A stretch of 64,000 nt of DNA from Ignavibacteriota bacterium (lineage in GTDB: Bacteria; Bacteroidota; Ignavibacteria; Ignavibacteriales; Ignavibacteriaceae). This document shows positions 9,084 to 18,098 of this stretch, in pieces. Numbering within the stretch: position 1 is the stretch's first letter; each line of letters begins with the position of its first letter. Where the stretch lies: NCBI GenBank assembly GCA_013285405.1, contig CP053446.1:1215985-1279984 (forward strand), given 5' to 3'. The notes beneath the pieces are model-generated. The model did no database searches and was not told the DNA's origin. It saw only the letters and a program-made list of their open reading frames with translations. A program made the position numbers and the translations under genes.

Positions 9084-10617
9084 TTTGGTACTTCTGATTT
9101 GAAATTTGGAAATTTAAATTGAACCTGTATGCACTCTTTTCTCTTAACTCTTCGTATATCATACTCTGAAGGACAGCGTCCTGAATAGAATACGCAAAAT
9201 CTGTAAGAGAACTTCGTGTTAATGAATAACCTTCTGTATTAACTTTATTCCCCTCGTTCGTTAATTTTGATAACCACATATTATTGCTGGTCTGGCAGAA
9301 ACCCGATACTTGTTTAATAAGTTCCTTCCAGACACCTGTTCCTGCAGCCGCAGAATCTAGTATAGCGACAGTTTGCCCGAAGCTTCCGATTTTGCCTTCC
9401 AGGTTAGCTATCTTAACTAATACCTCCTGATTCTGCCTCATCAAAATTGTCTTCTCTTCAATTTTTTTATCAAGTTCAGCTAACTGTTTATTATTATCCA
9501 GTACTTTCTGAGTTATAAAGAATGCCGCAACAAATAATAATGGAAGAAGTGCATATCCGTGCCAGGAGAATTGAAATACCTTCTGTTCTTCTTTGATATA
9601 TTTTGGAAGAATATGCAGTCCCTGATGCTCTTTATTTAATTCATCATAATAATCGAGTGCTACAGAAACCGGAATGCTAAATGCTGAAAATTTTTCTTTT
9701 GATTCTTCGTTGAGTGCAGAAAGATCAAGATCATCAAATTCCAAACGGCTGACATTTGCTTCAGGAAAAGTTCCGTAAAAGGATAAAATTATATTCTCGG
9801 AATCATCTTCACCACAAACAATAATATTATCAAGTGATGATATTCCTCCGTTTTCCATTTCAAGTAAAATCTTAGAAAAATATACATCGTAAGTATGGAG
9901 GTTTTGTGTTCCGATATCAAGCGTTGTTCCGATATGTTTTATTCTTCGTCCCTGAAGGAAAATCAACTTGCTGTATTCTTTCCCGATATAAACGATTAAA
10001 GAATGATCATCTGGGAAGAATTTTTTTCGCTTTGCTACATAATATGCAAGAGATATATCAGAACTTTTTATCGTCGGTATATTGTATCCTCTTTTTCCCT
10101 TCTGGCGCGCAAGAGAATTTACAAGACTTGCACAAGGAATATTTTCAGTCACAAAAACGGCAAGCAAGGCTTTATCAGAAAGTTCAACATAATCAATGCT
10201 GGTTTTGTCAACTGCAATGTTCTTTGACTCAAGTATGTCATTAATTATAGCTTGTTTGAGTTTGGCTGGATTTTCAGACCTCTCCCCTTCATAAAGATGA
10301 TAGTAAATATTTGGCTCGGCTAAAGCCGGAAGGAATAAATGTTTGTTCAGATTGTATGAACTGAGAGCAGCATTAAGTTCATTCATTCCTGATAAATCGA
10401 GCTCACTTTTAGAAGACAGAGACCCTTCTAATCCCTCAAGATCAAGAGATTCTTCTTCTACGCTGAATCCGCCGCCGGGTTTATCCAGGCTAGCTGATTT
10501 TGAATGACTGATCGAGGCTGTTTTTATAACAGCGGGCTTACCTGTTGCCGCACTCTTATTAATAACAGCCAGCTTGATGTCATTGCTTTCACAATATATT
10601 GAAATTACTGGTTTCAT
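9076..10617 (-). CDS. PilM-PilN-like fusion (GspL-like)
   Basis: A 513-residue protein. Residues ~1-340 are a cytoplasmic actin-like PilM/GspL-type region (start MKPVISIYCESNDIKLAVI; later HSLIVYIGKEYSKLIFLQG). A TM helix follows at ~352-372 (YALLPLLFVAAFFITQ). A coiled coil and a PilN-like periplasmic domain make up the rest. In most type IV pili PilM and PilN are two proteins; here they are one chain, as in GspL of type II secretion. It overlaps the PilT gene by 4 bases and the PilO-like gene by 8. The region near residues 50-80 looks like a low-complexity insertion. Confidence 0.78.
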   Translation of the reverse strand: MKPVISIYCESNDIKLAVINKSAATGKPAVIKTASISHSKSASLDKPGGGFSVEEESLDLEGLEGSLSSKSELDLSGMNELNAALSSYNLNKHLFLPALAEPNIYYHLYEGERSENPAKLKQAIINDILESKNIAVDKTSIDYVELSDKALLAVFVTENIPCASLVNSLARQKGKRGYNIPTIKSSDISLAYYVAKRKKFFPDDHSLIVYIGKEYSKLIFLQGRRIKHIGTTLDIGTQNLHTYDVYFSKILLEMENGGISSLDNIIVCGEDDSENIILSFYGTFPEANVSRLEFDDLDLSALNEESKEKFSAFSIPVSVALDYYDELNKEHQGLHILPKYIKEEQKVFQFSWHGYALLPLLFVAAFFITQKVLDNNKQLAELDKKIEEKTILMRQNQEVLVKIANLEGKIGSFGQTVAILDSAAAGTGVWKELIKQVSGFCQTSNNMWLSKLTNEGNKVNTEGYSLTRSSLTDFAYSIQDAVLQSMIYEELREKSAYRFNLNFQISNQKYQNE

Positions 10618-11843
10618 TTTGCAGACAATAATTGGTTTATTCTTGTTTTATTATTTGAATAAGTAATCGCTGTTTCGAGCGATATCCTTTTCTGATCGTA
10701 TAAACGTTTTAAGTCCTGTTCCATTGTGACCATTCCCATCGGACCACCCTGATTTATCATCATATATATTTCACTGAGATTGTTATTCTTTATGGCAGCT
10801 TTAACACTCGAAGTTATAATTAAAACTTCTTTTGCTAATATTACTTTTCCATCCAGACTCGGAACGAGTTTTTGAGAAATAACAGAAACTAATACGTCTG
10901 CTAATCTGTTTCTTACTCTTTCCTGTTCATGTGCATCTACTTCAGCAATAATTCTTTCGATAGATTCAGTGGCTGATGAAGTATGAAGAGTTGAAAAAAC
11001 TTTGTGACCTGTATCGGTTACTTCAAGTGCAGCCATAATTGTATCCGGGTCTCTCATTTCACCGATGATTATTATATCCGGATCTTGTCGTAATGATTGA
11101 ACAACTCCTTCTTTAAAAGATAGAACATCTCTTCCAACTTCTCTGTGCTTGATCATGCAAAAGTTAGAGCTGTGGACATATTCAATCGGTGCAGCTATTA
11201 TTATTACATGCGCCGGATCAAATTTATTATGGTAATCAACTATAGAATCCAGTGTTGTTGATTTACCAGAACCTGTAATTCCTGTAATTAATGTTAAACC
11301 AAATTTTATGTAATTATGACTAAGATATTTAATTGCATTCTGATGGAAATCTAAAGAAGCAAGAGGACGAATAGTCGTGTTAATTGCTCTCATACTGCAT
11401 GCAAGAGTATCAAGATCAAAATACGCATCTGCTCTGAATCTTACATTAATTTTCCTGCGTTCATAGAAAAATGTATAACTGAAGTCAAGATTTCTTGTCG
11501 CAGCAATATATTTCTTCTGATTGGAATTGAACATATTTGCAATCAGTAATGCGGATTCATCTTCAGTGAATTGAGGAAGGTCCTTTATTCTTTCAAGTTT
11601 TCCATAAATCCTCATCCAGATGTAGCCTTCATTACCATGACCACCGATTTCAATATCAGAAGCATCACGCTCAATCATCGAAGTGAGAATTTTATTAACA
11701 AACTTTCTTAAAAGTACTGTTTCATCTTCCTTAAGTTTGCCGCTGTTCTCAAGAATGTATGCAACGCGGTCTGGTCCATAGATGGATTCAGGTATCCTTG
11801 CACAAAAATCTGATAAAATCTTTTTTTCTTCTTTGACTATCAA
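10614..11843 (-). CDS. pilT: PilT-like retraction ATPase
   Basis: A 409-residue hexameric secretion ATPase. Walker A GITGSGKST lies at about residue 186 and Walker B with Asp/Glu-rich DPDIIIIGEMRD at about residue 252; a His box (TGHKVFSTLHT) follows. It lacks the MshEN-type N-terminus and the zinc-binding cysteines of the PilB gene upstream, which favours PilT. Retraction of the pilus gives twitching. The start is TTG. A gap of 208 bases separates it from pilB, so a promoter could lie there, although I see no clear one. Confidence 0.88.
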   Translation of the reverse strand: MIVKEEKKILSDFCARIPESIYGPDRVAYILENSGKLKEDETVLLRKFVNKILTSMIERDASDIEIGGHGNEGYIWMRIYGKLERIKDLPQFTEDESALLIANMFNSNQKKYIAATRNLDFSYTFFYERRKINVRFRADAYFDLDTLACSMRAINTTIRPLASLDFHQNAIKYLSHNYIKFGLTLITGITGSGKSTTLDSIVDYHNKFDPAHVIIIAAPIEYVHSSNFCMIKHREVGRDVLSFKEGVVQSLRQDPDIIIIGEMRDPDTIMAALEVTDTGHKVFSTLHTSSATESIERIIAEVDAHEQERVRNRLADVLVSVISQKLVPSLDGKVILAKEVLIITSSVKAAIKNNNLSEIYMMINQGGPMGMVTMEQDLKRLYDQKRISLETAITYSNNKTRINQLLSAK

Positions 11844-12051
11844 CTTACAACCTTAATTTTACTTTTAACTCTCTACTCAGTTTTAGTTACTTACATGTTT
11901 TATTCCAACCAAAAACATAACAATAGGTCATAAAAACTTCTCTGAAACAGAAAAAATGCTGATTTCTGATAAATTTATAACCACTTGTAAAAAAATTTAA
12001 CTACCAAAACAACCCAACCTTTTAGTAAAACTTACTTAATTCCTGAAAAAA

Positions 12052-13842
12052 TTAATCTTCAGTTGTTGATGAAATAACTTCTTCGATTGAAGTCATTCCC
12101 AATTTAACCTTTTCAAGTCCTGATTCTCTTAAGTTTAGCGTTCCATCTTTTTTTGCTTGTGTTTTGAGTAACTCTTCGTTCACTTCTTCACCGGATTTAA
12201 CTATCAGGTGTCTTATTTCTTTAGAAAAATAAAACGCTTCATGAATTGCCATCCGACCTTTAAATCCTGTACCACCGCATTCATCGCATCCGACAGCACG
12301 ATAAGTCTCATATTGCTTCCACTCTTCAGGATTTATTCCCACAGCTTCCAGGTAATCATCATCATGTTCAGTTACTCTCTTTTTACATTTAGAACATAAT
12401 TTTCTGATTAGTCTTTGAGCTACAATTAAATTTATTGCGTAAGCAATTAAGAACGGTTCAATACCCATTTTAAATAATCTTGATACCGCACTTGGTGCAT
12501 CATTCGTATGCAATGTGGAAAAGGTAAGGTGACCGGTATTTGCAAGCTTTATAGCAGTTTCTGCTGTTTCTTTATCTCTCATCTCACCGACGAGAACTAT
12601 ATCCGGGTCATGTCGTAATATTGACCTTATTGCTTGTTCAAAATTCATCTTGTAGCCAATCTTCAATTGACGTGCACCTTCAATAACATACTCCACAGGA
12701 TCCTCAACAGTAAGTACATTCACTTCTGGATTAATTACCTGGCAGAGTGCTGCAACAAGCGTTGTACTTTTTCCACTTCCGGTTGGACCAGTAAGAATAA
12801 CCATTCCCTGCGGCTGGTTAATTGCTTTAATGAATTTCTGTTTTGCAACACCGGTCAGACCCAGTTTTTCAAGATCTTTAATAACTTTTCTATCATCCAG
12901 TATTCTTATAACTACACTTTCAAATTTGTTTTTAAGTTCTGTACCAACCATCGGGAGAACCGATACTCTGAACCTGATTATGTAGTTATCAATTGCTCTC
13001 TGAATAAAACCATCTTGTGCCATTTCACGTTCGAACCTATCCATACCTTTTCCACGATCTTTAACAACTGCAATTACTGCTTCAGGTAAAGTGTTCTCCT
13101 GAACATGCCACAAACGTAATGTTCCGTCAATTCTCATATATATTTCAGTACGATGACCGCTTCCGGGAATAAAGTGAATATCGCTTGCCCCTTTGCGAAC
13201 TGCTTCTACTAATGCACCTTCTACAAGATTTATCAACGCACTTTTATTTATCTCAGCATCGAGTTCATCTTCGTCGAGATCCTCCCTCTCTTCAGTAGGA
13301 ATCAGATTCTCGTAGTCGTCTGAAATGTTCTGCAAGAATTTATTTTCGGGTGGGAAAAGTTTTTCAATTAACTGGTCATAATCTTTTTTCTTAATGAAGA
13401 TTACTTCTGTTTTTTTTGCATTCAGCCCGAAAGCAACTTTTTGGACATTTTTATTTGTTGGGTCAGTCGAGGCAATTATCAGTTTGTCTTTTATCTGCTC
13501 ATCATACATAAACGGAATAATGTTTTCTTTCAACATTATTTCTTTAAGTTCTTCGCCCCCGCTTTCCACTATACTGCGAATTGAATCGAGTTGATTCGGC
13601 TGGATTGTTTGCAAATCTATATCAAGTTCCCTGAATGCGTAAAGAATTGCAACTTCTCTGAAAATTACATCGTGCTCATATTTAAAATCATCTACAAGTA
13701 TCTGGGCAAGATTTCGTTTCAACTTATTACGATCATTAAACTTTGCATTCAGTGCTTTGTCAAGCGTTGACGCATCAATAATACCTTTCTTGAAGAGCAG
13801 ATAACCTATTTTGTCATTAATTTCCAATTTCGTCTCTATCAT
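12052..13842 (-). CDS. pilB: PilB/GspE-type assembly ATPase
   Basis: A 596-residue extension ATPase. An MshEN-like N-terminal region (~1-170) precedes the catalytic domain with Walker A GPTGSGKSTT (~350), Walker B DPDIVLVGEMRD and the His box TGHLTFSTLHT. A four-cysteine zinc site (CSKCKK and CDECGG, ~495-530) is typical of PilB/GspE and absent from PilT. It powers pilin polymerisation together with the PilC-like platform encoded 18 bases upstream. Confidence 0.93.
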   Translation of the reverse strand: MIETKLEINDKIGYLLFKKGIIDASTLDKALNAKFNDRNKLKRNLAQILVDDFKYEHDVIFREVAILYAFRELDIDLQTIQPNQLDSIRSIVESGGEELKEIMLKENIIPFMYDEQIKDKLIIASTDPTNKNVQKVAFGLNAKKTEVIFIKKKDYDQLIEKLFPPENKFLQNISDDYENLIPTEEREDLDEDELDAEINKSALINLVEGALVEAVRKGASDIHFIPGSGHRTEIYMRIDGTLRLWHVQENTLPEAVIAVVKDRGKGMDRFEREMAQDGFIQRAIDNYIIRFRVSVLPMVGTELKNKFESVVIRILDDRKVIKDLEKLGLTGVAKQKFIKAINQPQGMVILTGPTGSGKSTTLVAALCQVINPEVNVLTVEDPVEYVIEGARQLKIGYKMNFEQAIRSILRHDPDIVLVGEMRDKETAETAIKLANTGHLTFSTLHTNDAPSAVSRLFKMGIEPFLIAYAINLIVAQRLIRKLCSKCKKRVTEHDDDYLEAVGINPEEWKQYETYRAVGCDECGGTGFKGRMAIHEAFYFSKEIRHLIVKSGEEVNEELLKTQAKKDGTLNLRESGLEKVKLGMTSIEEVISSTTED

Positions 13843-13860
13843 TTAGTGCCCGTTACTTCC

Positions 13861-15204
13861 TTAATTTACACCAGGCGTTTTTGGTCTTACAGTTGCTGTT
13901 TCCGCAGATACCAGAGTCAACGCAATCATGATTATCATAATTATCATTGCAATTGTAACCTGGATAATTTCGATGAGGTTCTTCAGCCGAAAAACCGTTT
14001 CACTCTCATAGTAATTTGCTAATTGAAGAGCTGTGTTCTTTATTGTTCCCGACTCTTCGCCAGAGTGAATTCTCGATATAGCTGTCTCGGTAAAAACACC
14101 TGAGGCTTCAAAAGCATCTGTAACTCCAACACCTTTCTTGAGCATTAGTGGTATCGCTATATTTTTAATTCTTTCTTCGAAATACCTGTTACCAGTAGCT
14201 TCTGCAGCAATCCTTATTGGTTCAATGCTTTCTGCTGAGCCATGATAAAGAGTGTAAAACACGCGACAAAATACTTCAATCAATGTTTTGTGAATTAGGC
14301 TTCCGATCACTGGAAGTTTTAATATGTATTCATCAAAAAGAAGTCTGCCTTTCTTAGTCCTGCTGAACTGAAATAAAGCTATAGGCGGTACAAAAATCAA
14401 CGCTCCGATCAGAATCGGGTTTGCAACTAAAAAATCACTCATTTTGAGTGTAAATGCAGTCATCGGTGGTAATTCAATACCAAAACGAACGAATAATTTT
14501 GCTGTTTCAGGGAATATATAACCAACATAAAATAATACTGCAAGGAAGAGCACAAACAATGTAACCATAGGTGTAATAAGTGCACTTCTTAAACTCTTTC
14601 TGAACTCTTGCCTTCTTTCAAGAAATTTTGCAGTTGCAAGATATATCTCGGTCATATTACCACTCTTCGATGCAAGCCCAAGCATATAAGCAGTGAACTT
14701 ACCAAAAATATTCTGATACTTTAAGAATGTTGCTTCAGAGTCAGCACCTTTTTTAAGATCATTTCCAATTTCTTTTAGAGTATTCCGCAACGTTGCATTC
14801 TGGGTATCATTGGTTAGCAAAGTTAGAATTTCTCCGTACCCAAGTTTCTGATTTAAAAGTTCAGCGCTAATTTTTACGAATGTAACGATCTCGTTGTTTG
14901 GTGGTTTTCGTTGAAAGTCAAGGAGTTTTTTATTTACTGACAGAACATTATATCCAAGCCTCGTCAGTGCTTCTTCAACTTCTTTTTTACTGAAGGCTTT
15001 TTGTTCACCGCTTATAGGTTTTTCTTTTCCTTTTCGTACCCTGTACAGATAAGTAGATTTTTTCTGAACGTCTGCAAGTTTAAGTCTGTTTTTTTCAACA
15101 AGTTTTTGAATTTTCTTTTTCCCCTCTAATGCAGTTGCAGCCGTAACTGTCCCGGATATAGGCTGACCATTAGACTTTTGTGCAGTGAATTTTAACTCAA
15201 CCAT
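13861..15204 (-). CDS. pilC: PilC/GspF inner-membrane platform protein
   Basis: A 447-residue member of the T2SSF family. The two homologous helical domains are visible (FVKISAELLNQKLGYGEILTL and IEVFCRVFYTLYHGSAESIEP), with membrane helices near residues ~220-240, ~265-285 and a strongly hydrophobic last helix (~420-438, VTIAMIIMIIMIALTLV). It anchors the PilB and PilT motors. It is the first gene of the machinery run; the 400 bases upstream hold repeats rather than genes. Confidence 0.92.
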   Translation of the reverse strand: MVELKFTAQKSNGQPISGTVTAATALEGKKKIQKLVEKNRLKLADVQKKSTYLYRVRKGKEKPISGEQKAFSKKEVEEALTRLGYNVLSVNKKLLDFQRKPPNNEIVTFVKISAELLNQKLGYGEILTLLTNDTQNATLRNTLKEIGNDLKKGADSEATFLKYQNIFGKFTAYMLGLASKSGNMTEIYLATAKFLERRQEFRKSLRSALITPMVTLFVLFLAVLFYVGYIFPETAKLFVRFGIELPPMTAFTLKMSDFLVANPILIGALIFVPPIALFQFSRTKKGRLLFDEYILKLPVIGSLIHKTLIEVFCRVFYTLYHGSAESIEPIRIAAEATGNRYFEERIKNIAIPLMLKKGVGVTDAFEASGVFTETAISRIHSGEESGTIKNTALQLANYYESETVFRLKNLIEIIQVTIAMIIMIIMIALTLVSAETATVRPKTPGVN

Positions 15205-15426
15205 TTACCACTCAAATTTAATTTAATGAAAGTTTTGATGTTGCCGTCAAATTTGGTTCCGAAAATTCTTTTGATTTTTCAACTAAATACTAATCTTTTG
15301 TTTTTAATTAAATGGTGTATCCAAGTAATAAAGAGAGTTTGCTGTAAAAAATACTTTCAGCAGCTACTGGCTGGACAACTGCTTTTCGGAGAGTTTTGAA
15401 CAGAACAGGTGAAGTTCACCTAAAAG

Positions 15427-15449
15427 GTGAGCCTCACTTTTGATACGGA
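15427..15449 (+). repeat. GTGAGCCTCAC interspersed repeat, copy 1
   Basis: Contains the palindrome GTGAG-C-CTCAC followed by TTTTGATACGGA. The same string, with one extra G, occurs at 20149-20172. Both copies lie beside a DUF433/DUF5615 gene pair. The preceding bases form a further small hairpin (TTCACC/GGTGA). Confidence 0.8.
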
Positions 15450-15458
15450 GATATGCCA

Positions 15459-15490
15459 GATTTAAATCGCCGAGGCAGATTAGCATATCT
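15459..15490 (+). repeat. Left copy of a direct repeat flanking toxin-antitoxin pair 1
   Basis: Starts with the palindrome GATTTAAATC and ends with CATATCT. It matches 16446-16478 in the same orientation with a few mismatches and one indel. The two copies bracket the DUF433/DUF5615 pair about 990 bases apart, as expected for an inserted cassette. Confidence 0.7.
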
Positions 15491-15610
15491 TGTCTTTGTG
15501 CAGGTCGTTTTGATCTCTAAGGAAGAGGTTTTTCTTGCCTTGTTAAATCTTATGGCAAATCGAGGAAATATAGCTTATCTTATTTGAGTTTTTAAGGAAT
15601 TATTAACAAT

Positions 15611-15973
15611 TTAGAATTTCGTCTCGTGCCCAATAATTTCCTGGTTATTCAACTCAACAAGGTTACAATCGTTAAAAAGTTCTTCTATTTTTTCTATATT
15701 GGCAAGAATCAAGTCGCAAAGTTTATTGTTCGTAATGTTACCGGTTGTAATTATTAGCAGTCTTTGTGGATTTTTCTGAAGATAAAAAGAGTTTAAGAAA
15801 TCTGTGTCTTTCGTAGTAACTATCCTTTTTTCTTGCTGTGCTATATCACGAATTTCCTTATCAGTTGTTTTTTCTTTACGTGGCAAATTATCTGTATGGA
15901 TAACATCGTGCCCTTTTTCTTTAATTAGCAGTGAGAGCTTATAAAGCAGTTGAGCATCTATAATGAACTTCAC
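15611..15973 (-). CDS. DUF5615-family PIN-like toxin
   Basis: A 120-residue PIN-like protein starting MKFIIDAQLLYKLSLLIKEKG. Acidic positions fit the family: D6, then IVTTKDTDF in the middle. DUF5615 proteins are predicted RNases paired with DUF433 antitoxins. The gene overlaps its antitoxin gene by 4 bases, so the two are translationally coupled. The first motif reads DAQL rather than the commoner DENLP; activity cannot be judged from sequence. Confidence 0.8.
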   Translation of the reverse strand: MKFIIDAQLLYKLSLLIKEKGHDVIHTDNLPRKEKTTDKEIRDIAQQEKRIVTTKDTDFLNSFYLQKNPQRLLIITTGNITNNKLCDLILANIEKIEELFNDCNLVELNNQEIIGHETKF

Positions 15974-16203
15974 GCTAACACTGCACGGATAGATTTCACC
16001 TTAGTTAACCTCGAAGCAAATTGCAAACACGCTTGTATATCTTCTTTCTCAATGGCAGGGTAATCCGAAATTATTTTTTTGATCGTCATTCCGGCAAAAA
16101 GTAAATCTAATATCATTTCAACCGGATATCTCCTATTGCGTATTGTTGGCTTATCGTGACATATATTCTGGTCTATTGTAATCCTTGATAAATAATTTCC
16201 CAT
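15970..16203 (-). CDS. DUF433-family antitoxin
   Basis: A 77-residue DUF433 protein: LSRITIDQNICHDKPTIRN, VEMILDLLFAGMTIKKIISDYPAIEKEDIQACL. The family has a winged-helix-like fold and pairs with DUF5615 toxins (VapB45/VapC45-like systems). In antitoxin-toxin order, overlapping the toxin by 4 bases. The paralogue at 20240-20476 has the same plan. The pair sits between the pilin genes and pilC, probably as a later insertion. Confidence 0.82.
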   Translation of the reverse strand: MGNYLSRITIDQNICHDKPTIRNRRYPVEMILDLLFAGMTIKKIISDYPAIEKEDIQACLQFASRLTKVKSIRAVLA

Positions 16204-16445
16204 TTTTCTGTCTCTAATTATTCTATTTCAAAGCTACACTTTTCCAAAGTTGTTTGCAATGATTCTAAGAAGCTTTGCAGGTCGTTCCGATAGAGCTTGA
16301 TTTATTTCTTTTATTTCCTTCTACAAACAGATCGTTCCTTCGGAACTCATAACTTTTTTTTTCTGTGCTCAGTATAATTCAGATTAATAAATTTGTGTTA
16401 GTCTTGCACATCAGCCTGTGAAATTCGGGTCTTTTTAGATTTGCC

Positions 16446-16478
16446 GATTTAAATCTGCCTAGGCGGGTTGTCATATCT
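16446..16478 (+). repeat. Right copy of a direct repeat flanking toxin-antitoxin pair 1
   Basis: Partner of 15459-15490: GATTTAAATC at the start and CATATCT at the end, same orientation. It lies just outside the terminator of the pilin gene. Confidence 0.7.
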
Positions 16479-16492
16479 GCTTATCTTTTAAA

Positions 16493-16525
16493 AATAAAAA
16501 AGGGCTGCATTTAACTGCAACCCTT
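16493..16525 (-). terminator. Intrinsic terminator after the pilin-like genes
   Basis: Read on the minus strand: a 10-bp stem (AAGGGTTGCA with TGCAGCCCTT, one G-U pair) with a 6-base loop, followed by a run of T. It lies 45 bases after the stop of the 16570-16965 gene and separates pilin expression from the toxin-antitoxin pair and pilC. Confidence 0.85.
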
Positions 16526-16569
16526 AATTAGATAATACAGATTTGATTATAAAATAACTTCGTTCTTTA

Positions 16570-16965
16570 TTACTGAATAGCTGTAGTTATCGAACTTGGA
16601 GTTACCGAGGTTTCAACTGTCCAGCCATAACCTTGTCCAGTAGTTGGTGTTCCTTCAATTACGAGTAATGAATCACTTGTTGATGTAACCTCATAGCTTC
16701 CATTAGCAGTTGTAACTAATTTTGCTGGTATCTCAAAACCATTATCATTCGGACCTCCATCATTAAATGTATTTCCGCCACCACCCATTGATAATGGCTT
16801 CTTATAGAACTGCTGTGCCATCGCTGCAAGGTTTGTACAATCTGATACTACACCATCTTTTGCTGATTCTTCAGCATTTGCATTGAAAAGATTTATACCT
16901 ACAACAACTGCGATACCTACTATGATAACGCCAAGAACGATTAAGAGAAGCTGTTGCTGACCCAT
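16570..16965 (-). CDS. Pilin-like subunit with two-residue leader (paralogue 2)
   Basis: A 131-residue protein starting MGQQQLLLIVLGVIIVGIAV, so the hydrophobic helix begins almost at residue 1. Cleavage after G2 would leave a type IV pilin-like alpha-1 helix, but the usual charged leader, Phe1 and Glu5 are missing (position 5 would be Leu). The rest is a small globular domain with a Gly-rich turn (YKKPLSMGGGGNTF). Its paralogue lies 56 bases upstream with the same N-terminus. Upstream of the PilC/B/T genes these are most likely the structural pilins, probably highly expressed. The prepilin peptidase gene is not in the window. Confidence 0.75.
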   Translation of the reverse strand: MGQQQLLLIVLGVIIVGIAVVVGINLFNANAEESAKDGVVSDCTNLAAMAQQFYKKPLSMGGGGNTFNDGGPNDNGFEIPAKLVTTANGSYEVTSTSDSLLVIEGTPTTGQGYGWTVETSVTPSSITTAIQ

Positions 16966-17021
16966 TTTTTACTCCTTTGTTTGTTTGTGTTTAGTTAGTT
17001 ATGTGTTTTTTAATGAACTTG

Positions 17022-17405
17022 TTAATTAATAATCGTTGTGTACATTTCATCAGGTGTAACAACTGTTTCGACTTTTATTGAATCATTACCCGTTACTACT
17101 TCACTTCCTGTGCCAACTATTCTGATTTCTCCAGCCTGTATATCTGCTGTTAAAAAATTTCCATTTGCTGTTTGCACCATTTGTGAAGGAATGATAAAAC
17201 CTTCGAATGATTTTCCTCCCCCTCCAATTTCCGCAGGTTTCTTATAATATTGTAATGCCATAACCCCGAGACTAGTTGTTTCTTCAATCAATATGTCTCT
17301 CTTTCCTTCAATAGCATTTGCTCTAAATAATGTAATAGAAATAGCAACAGCGATTGCTATTATTATTAGTGCAAGTACTATCATTAAAAGCTGTTGTTGA
17401 CCCAT
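17022..17405 (-). CDS. Pilin-like subunit with two-residue leader (paralogue 1)
   Basis: A 127-residue paralogue of the next gene: start MGQQQLLMIVLALIIIAIAV, shared YYKKP and GGGGKSFEGF motifs, and matching TANGN and VETVVTP segments near the C-terminus. The same atypical N-terminus (G at position 2, no Glu5) argues that it is a family trait and not an annotation error. I chose the ATG at 17405 because the hydrophobic helix would be broken by any later start, and no upstream in-frame extension carries a normal leader. Confidence 0.75.
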   Translation of the reverse strand: MGQQQLLMIVLALIIIAIAVAISITLFRANAIEGKRDILIEETTSLGVMALQYYKKPAEIGGGGKSFEGFIIPSQMVQTANGNFLTADIQAGEIRIVGTGSEVVTGNDSIKVETVVTPDEMYTTIIN

Positions 17406-18098
17406 TGTTGTTTAATTAAATTATGTTTTAATTGTTGAATAGTAATGAGTAAAAATTATGCCATCAGGTAGAAAAACTATTCTTCAGCAAAATTTTCAAC
17501 CACAAAAGCCGTCATTGCTGTCAAGGTAATATCTACAAGTAAAGTTTGCTAACACTATTTGCTTTACTGCGGCGGCGCATTAGAAATTATTAGGATTTTG
17601 TAATTAAGACAATTTTTTCATAACTAATTGATTAATTTTTAAATACTTTGAATTTGCATTTATGAATGATTGTTAATTTTTACCGGTTCGACTTTCGGCA
17701 TTATTAAAAAATAGCAGAATTACCCGGTGGTAAATGTAATAGTTACGGAGAAAGGAAAAATTGAAATGAAAAAAATTTTTACTTGTCGATTTTGACGCCG
17801 ACATTACTGTCCATTAATTTTGTAAGAACTTTGTTGTCGGATCTATTTCACGAAGTAGTAAAAAAAATACCTGTTAAATTATCTTAATATGCAATTCCCT
17901 CAACTGTTCTTCGTTTACTTCAGACGGACATTCATCCATTAAAGAAACTGCGCTCGCTGTTTTGGGAAATGCAATTGTATCTCTTATTGAATCAACTCCA
18001 GCAAACAATATTACCATCCTGTCAAATCCGAATGCAATCCTACTGCGACGTGGTCACTATTTGTTTCTAAACCGATATTGAAAACATTGAAATTTAAA
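17406..18098. other. 693-base stretch with a displaced aspS tail and no intact gene
   Basis: The first ~470 bases are AT-rich and hold only small hairpins (for example AGTAAAG/CTTTACT near 17540-17570); they presumably include the promoter of the pilin genes. The right part carries the aspS 3'-end fragment (17874-18038). Nothing else is recognisable. Confidence 0.6.
17874..18038 (-). pseudogene. Displaced 3' end of an aspS gene
   Basis: On the minus strand this encodes the last ~54 residues of an aspartyl-tRNA synthetase plus a stop codon, in frame: it covers [19 protein letters not shown]-like sequence through [20 protein letters not shown] and ends IKII-stop. It matches the C-terminus of the intact aspS (20894 onward), differing mostly at third codon positions; the few residue changes include M to I, S to N and V to I. 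The 33 bases nearest the stop are identical. Upstream of position 18038 the match stops abruptly. It is a gene tail, not a decayed gene. Confidence 0.92.

Larger units (their letters stand above)
15205..15610. other. Gene-free stretch between pilC and a toxin gene, with interspersed repeats
   Basis: No convincing gene. The right half holds a hairpin and the GTGAGCCTCAC repeat (15427-15449), one copy of a ~32-bp imperfect direct repeat (15459-15490), and a short TGCAGGTCGTT motif near 15500 that recurs near 16277. The part next to pilC is AT-rich and presumably carries the pilC promoter, but I cannot place it. Confidence 0.6.
16204..16569. other. Gene-free stretch with interspersed repeats and the pilin terminator
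   Basis: No gene. It contains a TGCAGGTCGTTCC motif (~16277), a GTTCC-TTC-GGAAC mini-hairpin (~16333), the right copy of the direct repeat (16446-16478) and the terminator of the pilin genes (16493-16525). It looks like a mosaic of short mobile repeats. Confidence 0.6.

Noticed and set aside
12634-13089. A 151-residue open frame opposite pilB
   Set aside because: Antisense to the conserved ATPase core of pilB; Cys/Asn/Phe-rich composition typical of a shadow frame and no ribosome site.
17874-18038. A second aspS gene or a new small gene
   Set aside because: Only the last ~54 codons are present and the match ends abruptly; there is no start or catalytic domain.
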